The notes under the pieces were generated by a model. The model was given only the letters and a program-made list of their open reading frames with translations. It made no database searches and was not told the DNA's origin. Both the position numbers and the translations under genes were made by a program. Shown in pieces: positions 36,791-48,856 of a stretch of DNA of 64,000 nucleotides. The first letter of the stretch is position 1; every line of letters starts with the position of its first letter. The stretch spans positions 32,519,896 to 32,583,895 of the forward strand of contig NC_052144.2 in the NCBI RefSeq assembly GCF_016086655.4, read 5' to 3'. The stretch is from Lepeophtheirus salmonis. Lineage: Eukaryota > Arthropoda > Copepoda > Siphonostomatoida > Caligidae.

Positions 36791-39440
36791 AAAGATAAGG
36801 AGTAATACTTAAGTACAAATGATTAGAAAATATCCTTGAGACCTCATAGTAAATGTTAATTTACAAGAAAAATACAGTAGCATCACTATCATGAAGAACT
36901 TTAAAGTTTTTTTTTTTAAACTTTTTCCATCTACTTAAAGATTCATCAACAGACTAGTTTTTTATAATAGAGAATGCAAAAATAGTATGTGCTTACATGT
37001 ATACAAGCGTGAATTAACCTCAAGTAGTACATAATTGTCGGTCTTTAAGACTCCATTTGCGAAACACATGTACGCAAATACAAGCACCTATGTATGTATA
37101 CATACTTTGACCTAACTTTCTACTTAGATAGTAATGACCATGTTATAGCTAATGTTAATGAAAATTGTCAGGAAATGAAATCTATGATTAATTACAATCC
37201 ATTTTTTCACCCTCCTATACCTTTATATATTTACAATTCTATATTCGTTTATTTTGCATATAAGGAATAATTTATCAGCCTCTGGCTTATACGTATATAT
37301 AGAAGATGGGGGTTTACACCTCCAGATAACACAGGTGTAATATATATATATATTCTTTAATTTATACATTATGAGTTTTATCAATAACATCAATATATAT
37401 TTATGTATATGTTACGGGCAATGTAGAAAATAGAGCATAGAGCATTTTGTAACTTTAATATTATGAACATATATATGTATATAATTCTGAATTATTTTTA
37501 TAAATTGTGAATAAATAGTCGTCTTGTAGTACTTAAGAGATGAATAGCAGTTGGTATGGCTGACTTACTGGATAACTACCATTTGATTTTGTTTTTTTTT
37601 CTTTTTGGAATAAAGGTTGCGTTATACAATTAAGGTAACGACGTGTTACATCTACATAAAATTATGTAGATGAAATATTAAAAGGTTATAAATATACCAT
37701 AAAATACAACAAACGAAAATAAGCACAAAAATCGAGACCGATAAGTAATATACTGCAGTGTCGGTTTGACTTTGTCGGTTCTGATTCTAGCGGTTCAAGA
37801 ACCGGAACCACTAGACCGATAAGGGCACAATCTTGCTTATTAGTGTCATAAACGTTTCTTGTCTGAAATCGAATCACATGTTCTTCAGCTGTGAATAATT
37901 TCCAACTATTGCATACATAAAAAACGTTTTACAGTTGAAGATAATTAGTTAAAGACCTTATAATGTCGTGTCTTTTTTTAAGAAAAGGTTGAAAGATGAA
38001 ATGAAGGTTGCTATGAGATTTAAGGTTTAATTTTCTACATACTGAAATGTTTCACCTCAATTACTTTATCAAACTTTTTGAGCAAACCAAATAAAATTAC
38101 TTTCTGGGCCACTTACGATCCGTGGAACATAGTTTGTGTACCTTCTATTTACGACAGAAATAATAATCTAATTCATTGTTCGCAATATAATAACAATGCA
38201 ATTTTTCTTGGAAAATGAGCTTAATTGAGCCTCTCCGGTTTTTTTAATCTAAGCTATTTAATTCAGCATTTCTCTATTATTATTTTCTATAATTAATATG
38301 AATATATGTATCTACATAATATATCTACATGCAAACGTAGCTATTTTAATAAACATGGTAGACATGCTTCGGGGATGCTGCATAAATATTGCCTCATTAT
38401 TAACATAGATAATAAACATCATAGCAATGGAATTATAAAAAACAACATTAATTTGAATTTATAAACTTATATTTTATAGCAAATTGTTAGATGTGAATAT
38501 TGATTGAAATGACTGTGATGAAGGTATTTTTGACCTTAAGTAAAATTTTGTAGATAATTAGTAGTGTTGAGACTCTTTTTGAGATCAATTTTTTATATAT
38601 ATTTCGCCCTTTTTTTCCAAAAAAATTTAATTTTTGGAATTTTTTTCAAAAATAACCCTCCCCCCCCGATATAATCCTGCAGACTTTTCAAATGCAAATG
38701 AATAGAAAGGATTTCAAATACACTATCTAATATTTAATGTTTATTTTAATTTGTATGTTTTTTTTATTAAATGACTCAGGTTACATTATTATTGAATGGT
38801 ATTTTTTTAATTTTGTAAATTCATTAATGAAATCCAATCGATACTTGAGCCATTTATCATTTTTGTTTTTATTATTTAATGGAAGTAATTGTAAGCTGAT
38901 GATTTTGGCCTTTTATGAAGTTTTTCTCCCACATGTCAATTTTATGATAATTATTATTGAATTTCTGCACGTCCTGAAGTGGCCATATTCTTTTTTTAAT
39001 TCCTTAGAAGATATTTCCTTATTATCCAACAATAAGCACCCCTAATTTATAGATCTCATTTCCATAAATACTATAATACTTAAATATGAACTACCTCATT
39101 GACAATAGATGTTAAATCCATTGTCAATAAGCTTGTAAAATAAAAAAACAGTCGTTAAGAAATGAAATCTCAAATACTTTTTTACAAATTGGGAATTTCA
39201 AGTACCTAAATTTATTTTAAAAAATACAAAACATTTCTATTGTATTGTATTTGTCGATTGATCTTTTATAAAATATGTGATGCATATTAGTGAATGGCTT
39301 TTGTAAAAATGCCAGTTTTTTCTTGAAATATGTATATGTAGTAAATAATTTCATATAGACAAAAACACAAAATATCCAAATTAAAAATAATGAATCTAGG
39401 GATGATCAGATAATATGAAGTTGAATTTTTATGTACATAT
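36791..39440. other. AT-rich non-coding stretch with a small hairpin
   Basis: No gene recognised. A 13-bp-arm inverted repeat with one mismatch lies at 39,098-39,128 (ATTGACAATAGAT paired with ATCCATTGTCAAT). A T-rich fragment with CCTCCCCCCCCGATATAATC at about 38,655 may belong to the G-rich-head repeat family. Confidence 0.4.
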
Positions 39441-39441
39441 A

Positions 39442-39952
39442 CAAGGGTCGTTTGAAAAGTTTGTGCAGAGTCCAAAGTAATTACTGGGACGTATCGAGGT
39501 TATCTTTAGTTAGTAACATCTCTTGGAGGAACACACACCAACTTTCAGCAAGATCGGTTTATTTATTTCTGTTTGGCATTCGTTTGAATCGAGGAAGTGG
39601 GGTGATTTTCAAAAATGGACAAAAAAAATTATGTTGATAAAACAATACTTGATAAAATAGAAATAATATTTAAAAAAACACAGTTTAAGGGTGATAAATT
39701 GGTTAAAAATACAACTTTGTTTTGTTTTTCCTAAACTAATGTTTAATCAGCATAAAACATTCTTTTTCGTCCATTTTTTTAAAATCACTCAACTTCTTCG
39801 ATTCAAACGAATACCAAAAAGAAAGAAATAAACTGATTTAGCTGAAAGTTGGTGTGTTGTCTCCCAAGAGATGCTACAAACTAAACATAATTTCAATACA
39901 CGTTGGTAATGCAATGTCTTGGACTTTGCAAACACTTTTCAAACAACCCTCG
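39442..39952. mobile_element. Fold-back mariner derivative with ~200-bp inverted arms
   Basis: Left arm starts CAAGGGTCGTTTGAAAAGTT; the reversed right arm starts CGAGGGTTGTTTGAAAAGTG. Pairing continues through CACACCAACTTTCAGC, CGGTTTATTTATTTCTGTTT (against CAGTTTATTTCTTTCTTTTT), CATTCGTTTGAATCGAGGAA (against TATTCGTTTGAATCGAAGAA) and AAAATGGACAAAAAAAATTA (against AAAATGGACGAAAAAGAATG). Both arms therefore end with the same ATGGAC, as if two copies of a transposon 5' end, including the start codon, face each other. TA precedes the left end; the right flank reads TT. Non-autonomous, 511 bp. Confidence 0.8.
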
Positions 39953-39954
39953 TT

Positions 39955-41595
39955 CAAAATAATTCTTATTAAAAGGGAAAAATCAATTTAATATAACAGT
40001 TTGTTTAAGTAGTACGAGTCCATTGATATTTCAAAGTAATTGATAATCAGCACAAAAATGTCGATTATTTTTATAAGTAGAATTTTAAAAAACACAAAAA
40101 AAAACGAAATCAAAAGTGCTTTTAAATTTCTTAATCATAGTTCAATTTAATATGACTTGCACTTAATTTAAAAGAAAATAAACCGATACCCTTTAAACCC
40201 GGATATTTTAATAGGAGCAGTTATTTCATATGTTCCCAACTTAATTAATAATCAGACTCTGATTATTATTAGTCTATCTAATTTTAAGACAAGACAAGCT
40301 TAATTACTCATAACTTCAATATTTATTTATTTTTTGATTTTGTAAACATTATTAAATAATTATTCTAAAATTAAGAATTGCCATAGAACACCCAACTCAG
40401 ACATGGCCTACGGACCCTCAATAAAATAAAACAACCCTCTATTAATACATCAATTTAAAGAATAATACAATGTAATTTTTCAAAATCTTGAGGAATAGGC
40501 TCCTTTACTATGATGTTGAGAAAAATTATGTACGAGGTTCGCTATATGTTTTAGGGCAACTTTCAACCTGAACAATTTGTTTTTGTGTATAGATGAGGGT
40601 CCAAAATAATTTAAAATGAAAGAACAAGACCCAGATTTATTGAAATTCGGATCTTCACTCGTAATTATGACCATACCTAGTGTCCCTGACAGTCTCATAT
40701 CTTTTCATCACTCCTTAGGATGATTTATGTTTTCTGAGTAGAAATCGTACCACGCAACCAGTATCTATGGAGTTTAAAAATTCGTTTGATGCAATGTTCT
40801 CAATGGTGTTGAACTGTAGTCGATAGAGCTTTTAGTCACTTTGAGCTATTTTAAAGCGTCAACAATGGTTTTTTTTGCATGCCAGAGATTGATAATGGTT
40901 TGAAGTAAACCAAATCAAATGCATCAATAGAGCAGAACCAAAGTGTGGGAAATTAATATATGTAGAATACCAATACCTACTTTAAAAAACTCAGTCGTTC
41001 TAAAATATATTGTGGTCTGGATTGGGTTTCTGAGTGTTTAAGAATCATATTTATAATTGGTGATTTTTAAGAATAAATGACCAATTAATCAGTAATTTTT
41101 TTCTACCGTAAAATAATTATCGGCTTTCCAAATGTAAGTATTTATATATATATCGCTACTTAAATTGCTTCAACATGCATTTAAGGCTGAAAATGATATT
41201 TTTTTAGTCAAATATTGCATTTCTTTCTTTTGATTGATGAATTGCACTCTTAAAACTTCCATGCAAAAAAAAAAAAAATAAGAAAAATATGAAATAAAAA
41301 GATTTGATTTCCTTCGTTATTTTTTTATCAATTATTAGCTATTACCATTCTACGATGTATAAGGGGATATGTGAAATAATCATCAATGTACCTTGATTTC
41401 TTTGATTGTATATTCATATATATGTAAAATGAATATTACGAAATCCAACCATGCCTGCAAATTATTATCTTCTATAATAGTATTATGAATTACTTCAATG
41501 TTGTGCTTATGTATTATATACGAAACTTTCATTTTAATATTATTTCATTCTTTATTTTTGATTATTATTCAAAAAGGAAGGTTAATACATAGAGT
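39955..41595. other. AT-rich non-coding stretch with one unrecognised frame
   Basis: A 72-codon minus-strand frame at 40,480-40,698 (MRLSGTLGMVIITSEDPNFN...) has a fairly balanced amino-acid mix but no family I recognise and no supporting splice or repeat context. Otherwise nothing was seen. Confidence 0.35.
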
Positions 41596-41850
41596 TGTAC
41601 AAAATATGACCAGTCAATAATTTAAAAAAATGAAACCAAAAATTGGCATTGTAACCCAGATAATTTGAACAACTTTTAGGAGCAAAGCAGCAGGTCATGA
41701 AATTTTGTTAGATTAGCTGCAATCAGATATGAAGGGAAGAAAATAAACATAAAACACATCCGTACCTAGAAAGGACATTACTTCAATGTAGATACTAAAC
41801 TCTAAATCTAAGAATGATAAATCTCTTATAAATCTCCAACAAACCCACAG
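41596..41850 (+). repeat. Copy of the 'ATTCTACTC-GAGTC' dispersed repeat, diverged
   Basis: Shares GTAACCCAGATAATTTGAAC with the 46,536 copy (GTAACCCTGATAATTTGAAG). It also has GTCATGAAATTTTGTTAGAT and TTAGCTGCAATCAGATATGA segments, the latter matching TTAGCTCCTATCAGCTATGA of the 51,836 copy. Its 3' half is more diverged. Confidence 0.45.
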
Positions 41851-41861
41851 TCTTACTCTAT

Positions 41862-42265
41862 GGGCGTCCGCAGTGGGTGAGCTGGAGGGGTTGAAGCTCC
41901 TCCTAAATTAAGGAATTTTTACTTTTTAGTAGAAAATTTAATAATTTTTTTTTCAAAAATCTAATTTTTTGTTAATAGCTATAAATTTTTGAAATTTTTT
42001 TCCAAAAAATTTAACTTCTTGAGATTACGTAAGGATTTTTGATTTTTTTCTCTAAAATTTTTTTGAGAAAAGCTATGGATTTTAATTTTTTGTGAACAGA
42101 TGTGAACATTTGAGAATAATTATGGATTTTTGAAATTTTTTCCAGAAAATATAATTTTTTTAAGAATAGCAATGGATTTTTCAAATTTTTTCAAAAATCT
42201 TAATTTTTTGAGAATAACTATGGATTTTTGAAATTTTTTCCAAAAAATCCAGAAACAAAGCCCCC
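41862..42265 (+). repeat. G-rich-head repeat with ~49-bp T-rich tandem units (best copy)
   Basis: The head reads GGGCGTCCGCAGTGGGTGAG, then CTGGAGGGGTTGAAGCTCCT. T-rich units follow, each containing TATGGATTTTTGAAATTTTT, TCCAAAAAATTTAATTTTTT-like text and GAGAATAACTATGG. Unit starts at 42,121, 42,170 and 42,219 give a period of about 49 bp. It closes with a C-run (GCCCCCCATTATACTG). Related copies lie near 1,245, 3,236 (reversed) and 9,520 (reversed). No coding was seen. Confidence 0.65.
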
Positions 42266-45200
42266 CATTATACTGTTCTCTCAGACGGCCAACTATAAAA
42301 AATCTAATACGCTAAAAAAACGGAAAAATTTGCATATCTCAAGAATCATGATGATACTTATATTCAGATGGAACCTGATCGGAGAACAAACTAAAGTGTA
42401 TCATAAATACACGTTAATTTATTACTCCATTACACAATATGTACATTTTACATATTGAAGAGCTTATTTTGTTACGTAAATATATTGTGCTTGAATGAAT
42501 TAAAGTGGATTGGTCACATATGAAAATAACATAATGTTTGTCATAGCACTTAGTCACGTCTTGTGTCTCAACTAGTATAGTATATCATGGAAATTTAGAA
42601 CATCAACAAATCAACTACAGTGTAAGAAGTATTTCCTATATAATTTTCCGTTAGGATTTGGAATTATGCGCTAACGTTCAGTTTTTGTTCAAAATCTTAA
42701 GCTTTGCTCAAAGTCATCATTATCATAAATATATTACATTGATGTCATCATAAATATGCCTTGCCAATCTTGTAGGTGTTGATTATAGGAAAAAATGGGG
42801 GGTGGGGGGAAAGAAAAAGTGACAAAATGGAAAAAATAAGTGAATTATTTTAAGGTGATAATTATATTAGTAGGTTGTAAGGAAGCACGATTTATCAACC
42901 CATCAGTTATTTTATCATGAAATAAGGCCCTTAAGATGATTTCTTACCAGATTTAATATTTGAAAAAAAAAAAAAAAATGATAACCATGTACAAAGTTTG
43001 TTAAATACATTTTTACTGTTCCGACTCACTTTGATCCCTAAATACAGCATATAAAAGGTAAACTAGAGATAATAGAAGAGAGTAGAATGGAGACTAGTGA
43101 CTTCTTTAATGCTTTATGTTTAATGTCACGGATACAGAAGCAAAAATAAAGCTGACCAAATCCCTATAACCTACGTTAGTTTAAAAGGATTGTAATATTT
43201 TTTCCCAATTTATTACGTTTTTATTTATTTACAATCAATACTTATAAGAATAATATATACTTTAATTAAGCCTTAATTAATATTAGTGCGCACGAACAGT
43301 TCTGGAGGTTTTACTGAACAAATTGAATTAGTAAACTGAATTAAGCGCTCTCATAGAATATTAGTCTATATAACGCAATGTAGAAGAGATTTTAAAATAT
43401 ATGGGACTTTTTTCAAGCACGGATAATAGGAACAGGACCGATTTCAAGTCCCATATTAAGAATCGAAATAACCCTGATAAAGAAGTCATCGTTAAATGAA
43501 TCTTGTCCAGGGAACTAACTAGGTTTACATATAAACAATTTCGAATTCATCTTCTCCTTTGATAAATTTGGAATGCATGGCGATGACTGACGAGGTGCTT
43601 AATATAATATTTAGTATGTGTGATCCTACAGAAAATTTTATTCATTTGCTGCCGATCTTTTTCTTGAAACAAAATCACTGGTTTTGTTAGGAACAGAAGC
43701 CACAATGTCGCTCAGATTTATGAAAATTGTGTTAGTATCAAAAGTAGTTAGGAAATCAGTTTCTACGAAATTGGAATTGATTATGAAGTCCTGGTTAAAA
43801 ATCTATTCAAAATTCACATAGTTTGGAAAGGATATTTTTTTTTAAATTTTGCTCTTCTGTAATAATGAGTTCAAGAAACTTAAAAGTACGGTTTCATGCC
43901 TATGTAAGTATTCACTTTAAAAAAATACATGCAAATTAGAATGAAATTCCCCTACTTTTATATCTTTATTACAAAATTTCTTTTAATGTATCCATTAAGC
44001 ATGGCATTCCATACATAATTCTTCTTTTATTTCATATCTTATATTAGTTTAAATATTCGTGCCGACACTTCGTAAGAAAATCAGTGACGTATGAAGAAGG
44101 AGGTTTCCATTTTTAAAATAAAATTTCCTCTTCAAATAAGCATATTTTCTATCAGTTTCTCAACATAGAAAATAATGTTTTAATAAAATAAATATTTGTA
44201 TTTCACAATAAATTAATTGACTTTTTTATCATTGAAAAAAATAAAATTAATAATAATTTGAAACTAACCCGTGGAGTGATTAAGGGGTTAAATATATGTC
44301 CAGTCTAATAACATCTGTCTATGTTTTCCTCTTCCAACATTGAATGAAATTAGATATGGGATAATATTTATTACTTATAACTAATTAAATGTATAAAAAG
44401 TTTGAAGGACAATATAATTAATATATAATATTTATTGTGTTAGACTTTTTTTAAAACCTTTCCTCCAAAAATAGAAAAAAAAGACTCTAAATCAGTTGAT
44501 ATCAGAGACAAAATAATTGAACAGGAGGAAACTTAGTCTTAAAATAAGCGGTAAACGATTGCTGCGCTGCTATAAACGTACAAAAATATATTTATTCAAG
44601 ATAATCTACTATAGTTGTATGATTGTACGTCCCCTCGTAAAAACACTGAGGGTAGGGTATTAATTACAAAAAGTCGTAGACAGACACAGACTTTAGACAT
44701 CAAATAAAAGCTGTTCAAACGTTGGGCTATGTTTCATTCTGATCAGATCAGATTCCTGGGCTTTGGAGGGCAAGTTTTTTTTTTTTTTGCTAATAAGTTG
44801 ATTTTTTTTTCATAAAATAAGATTGATTGCCCGTGTCTCAAAGTTTGTTTGTTTTTTTAATTCAAAAACGAATTATTTTACAAACGGAAAAATGGAGAAC
44901 GTATGTATGTGTATTGAATAAGAGTTATAAAGGGTAAAGAAGAGGATTAAGGTGAAGGGTAAATTCTAATTATAATGGCCAAAGGGATGGAATAACTTCA
45001 AAAGTTGTCTATCGACAGGTTTTAATCAATTTTAAAGTTATTTAAGGAATAATAAAATAATTCAAAATAAAATATATAATACGGGCAGATTCTAGTATAT
45101 ATTATAATATAACCTTCATTATTCAATCTAAGGTATATAAATCATTTATATCGCCGAATTTTTGTGTCATTATCACCCTGCAGACTCAATTTCCCAAAAA

Positions 45201-46535
45201 ACAGGATGGATAAGGACGAGTGAGCTCTCTTCCCATGCTGTTGTATTTTTGGGAAGTTCGTTATAAGTATATAAGTAATTATGTTTTAATAGTATAATAG
45301 TACAAAGTACGTAATAAACCGAAATTGAGATCATTTTCAATGAATAGGAAGTTGTTGATGATTTATTTAGCTACCAAACAAAATCTCATTTCTATAACTA
45401 TTAAATCAAATTAAACCTAGGGTCTTTTATAAAGAGAAAGAGGGTATATTCTTATGAAATTGACTTGGTTATTGGAGGAAAAATTTATTCAAGATGGTCA
45501 ACTACTATAGTGAAGACGTAACCTGAAAAAAAAGAATCTCAGAAATATGTAATGATGATAAATATCTGTGAATGTTTTTCGTCAAAATACTTGTTTAAAA
45601 ACCGTAAAATAATCTTATTTGAAATGATTGAAATCTACTCCGATTTCATTTTGTGATTTCATGACTATGTGCCTAAATAGAGTATGCTAAACTATGCTTG
45701 TTTAAAAGTATGTATTAACAATTCACATAAGTAATTCTAAGTCCACTCAACCACTGTTCTCATTTCCTTGCTGATTAATTTATTGTGCCTATTGTCATGT
45801 ATCTTTTTCACAATTAACTCTTAAACACAAAAGTAATAAAAAAATATAACTTCAAGGATCCCGTCATCATAATTTATTTAAGTTTTTGTATGACAATATT
45901 GGCGATGAACATGTTTCATAGATGGGGATTACGTTCGTATATTATCATAAATTCATATAGATCCTAATTAAATCCATATGCAATTTTAATGACTTCTTTA
46001 AAAACTTGTTAGATTATTATAACATTTGTTTAGAATGTCTGATGATCTCTTTGCTCAAGATATCTTATATACAAATGTAGCGGCTTGATTGAGTGAGGTG
46101 TCTACTACAACGTTGCATGAGAATATCCACATCTTCAACTGTATAAATATGCACATAGGTAAATACAACTCAATTTGAACTTTAAATTAAAATATAAATG
46201 AAAGATTTACATATTTAATTGGCCTCCCTAACGAGAGACGGAAGTTTGGATTTTTTAACTTGGTATATCCTTGGCATTGCAGAGTGTCTCTCTTAAATAA
46301 TAACAATTTTGTTTGACATTATTATTAATAACGTATTTTTGATATTTTAAAGGATTTAATAGATTGCCTGTAATTATAGAAATACATCATACTTGTTATA
46401 TACGCCTGCAATTAATAGTGTTGATACTCGGTCCAATACAAAATATTATTTTGGTTCGATCTTTAGTGATTTTTTCTGCGCCAATAGTGCATGAGCAATG
46501 ATGAAAATCCAGTGAAGAATGGTCATGTTAAAAAA
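42266..46535. other. AT-rich non-coding stretch, no gene seen
   Basis: No gene, RNA or paired inverted ends recognised over about 4.3 kb. Homopolymer A and T tracts are frequent. Part of it could be intron of the downstream PDZ gene, but no exon was found. Confidence 0.4.
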
Positions 46536-46790
46536 AAAGAAACCGAAAGTCAACATGGTAACCCTGATAATTTGAAGAATGGTTTGGAATAGATAATCAA
46601 AGAATAATTTTCATGACGTTTCATTAGATCAACGAAAGTTAGCTGTAAACAAGGACATTGAACAAAACTATTCCGATTTCTATCTCCAATTGTACTTCGA
46701 CCCAAAACAAGGACTTACAATCATAAATTCGCAACAAATCTTCAGGGTTACGCTCCGTCTTTTATGAGCACACACGAATGTTCAATAAAG
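46536..46790 (+). repeat. Copy of the 'ATTCTACTC-GAGTC' dispersed repeat
   Basis: Ordered matches to the other copies: GTAACCCTGATAATTTGAAG, TTTTCATGACGTTTCATTAG, GTTAGCTGTAAACAAGGACA, CTATTCCGATTTCTATCTCC, AATTGTACTTCGACCCAAAA, and AACAAATCTTCAGGGTTACG followed by ATGAGCAC. Confidence 0.55.
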
Positions 46791-48207
46791 TTTTGAATAT
46801 AATTGAACATATTTAGGAAAGGATGTTCAATACTCAGGAATTAAATAGTAATGACAACGGCTAAGGAAAATAAAATTCATTCTTCAGATTACCAATTCCT
46901 AAAAAAACGGACCAGCTAAAAAATACACCGGATTTTCATCATCGCCATGATACTTGTTTACTTATATTAGTCTCTAAATCAGACGACAGAGAGTGGTGAC
47001 AAAATAATACAACTCCCTGAATTGTCATATTGAGGAGACACCAGCTACCTCTAGCAGTTTATTATTACATTAGACCAGACTTCAGAAAGTCAAACCATCT
47101 TGCAGATAATATATATATTTTAGTTTGCCCTATTTAGACAGGTATTTTTTTCGAGGCTGTAGTCACATATCTTTGAATTTAATCGTTTCAAATTACGCAT
47201 TAATTTTTTCTGTCTCACTTTCTCCTCATTCCAGTTATAATTAAAAGATTTTTGTAGACTCGAAACATCTTTTTCCAAAAATAAAATGCAAAAGTGATAA
47301 AAACATAATGGTTGGTTTGTCAAGTTATAGCAATGCTAAATATGTACTGGCTAGTAACAATGTATTACTATCCTAATTTACATTCTTAAATAGGAGGAGT
47401 CAGCTGCTGTAGATCAGAGAAAGTCAACTGTAGATGAAAATAAGTAATGTTGTAATTTTATTTATCTTAAAAAAACAAGTCCTCGTTTACTAATGGTACA
47501 TCAAACACTTTAAATTCGTCATCAACAATTACTCCATGTATAAAATTGTTAAATACCGAATTTTAAATGAGACTGATCAAATCTGATTTTATGTGTGTGA
47601 TTGTTCTAGATAAAAAATTTCTTTGGGACTGATGTCATAGACTGAATGTCTGTTATCGACTGAATTAGTTCGTCCCAACAAAGATTATCCTGGTCTTGGA
47701 CCGAAACTCAACTCTAGTAATACTATCTTTACTCGGAGTTTTTTAATCGTTTTATACGTACGTACAAAAAATATGAGGTACTAAAAGTCAAGACTTCTTA
47801 ATTGATTCGTCAAATTTACAAGTACATATATTTATAAGAGATACGTTTGATAATGCAATAATAACAATAACAACATCAGGCAGGGAAGTCAGTAAGTGTG
47901 TGAGAACCTTCTTTTTCTATCCATATTTGTAATTTCCTTAAATCGTGAAGAATGTACCAAGGATTCTGTTTTTTAACATCCGCGGTTACGTACAAGATAT
48001 TCTTCTTCTTTTAAAATGTTAAAAGGATAATAATGGAAAATAAATTCTTTCTTTTGTTAGTATTTATTATGTAAATGAGATAGACACATCAACAATATCG
48101 ACATGAGTAAAATAATGAAAGAATAGTCAAATAATGTGTACAGATCTATTTGTGCTAACGAAAGTATGTGCCTTTTTTTAAAAGTTTCGTTTTTTTTTTT
48201 TTTGCAG
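46791..48207. other. Sequence upstream of the first visible PDZ-gene exon, probably intron
   Basis: It ends in a polypyrimidine tract (48,190-48,203) and CAG at 48,205-48,207, a strong splice acceptor, so at least the 3' part is intronic. No upstream exon of the gene was recognised here. A 67-codon minus frame at 47,120 is of chance length. Confidence 0.5.
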
Positions 48208-48856
48208 TGGCGGATCCTCATCTATGCTGCTACCCAAGCTCCTCCGGAATGTACATCCCTTCGCATCATCTCCCACCCTCTCATCACCATCATCCCTCTT
48301 ACTCCTCATCTTCCAATTCATCCACATCCTCCTCTATGCACCATCATCAGCCCAACTTCTCAGCCTTGCATCATATAGACTTTCGCAAAGTGCCGCAACA
48401 TCATCACAGCGGTAGACGGAAAGCTACAACCCTTGACTCCGACAAGAGACGTATCCTCTTAGACAAAATGAAGAAAAATTCTTTCTTGTTTGGCAGCGGA
48501 CCCTTCAATGCTCCACCATCAAACTGTGGTCCTTGTAATGGCTACTCTACTTGTTGCTCAGATTGGGACGTCGTGGGACCGCCTCTTCGATATCGTAATT
48601 CTTCGGCAAATTCCTTAAACCTATTTGGTGGGGATGAGGATGATCATTTACCGCTTCAAGTCTCTAGTATTGATGGAATCCGCATTAGTAATAATCGGAG
48701 ATCACGGAGCTCTGATTATGACTCCAAGTTGTCTTCGAGACATCTTCAAGATACAGTCAAAAACGAGATTTCTCTAAATAGGCTTGAATCAAGTCTTAGT
48801 ATGTCAAATTATAAGAGTCATCAACAATTTCAGTCTTCTTCCTCTTCAGCGTCATC
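48208..48856 (+). CDS. bbg: PDZ gene, exon A (His/Ser-rich region)
   Basis: The acceptor is a long T tract plus GCAG, ending at 48,207. The exon begins with two bases of a split codon and encodes ADPHLCCYPSSSGMY, then His and Ser runs (SHHHHPSYSSSSNSST). The donor GTATAC at 48,857 is the only GT before the in-frame stop at 48,912 that keeps the serine-rich text. A stronger-looking GTATGT lies upstream at 48,799 and could be an alternative donor. Confidence 0.75.

Noticed and set aside
40480..40698. 72-codon minus-strand frame as a gene
   Set aside because: Composition is fair, but there is no recognisable family, no splice context and no repeat support, so it is noted only within the gene-free stretch.
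48168..48207. ATG at 48,168 as start of the PDZ protein
   Set aside because: The codons between it and 48,207 are a T tract plus GCAG, a textbook splice acceptor; the resulting poly-Phe peptide is an intron translation.
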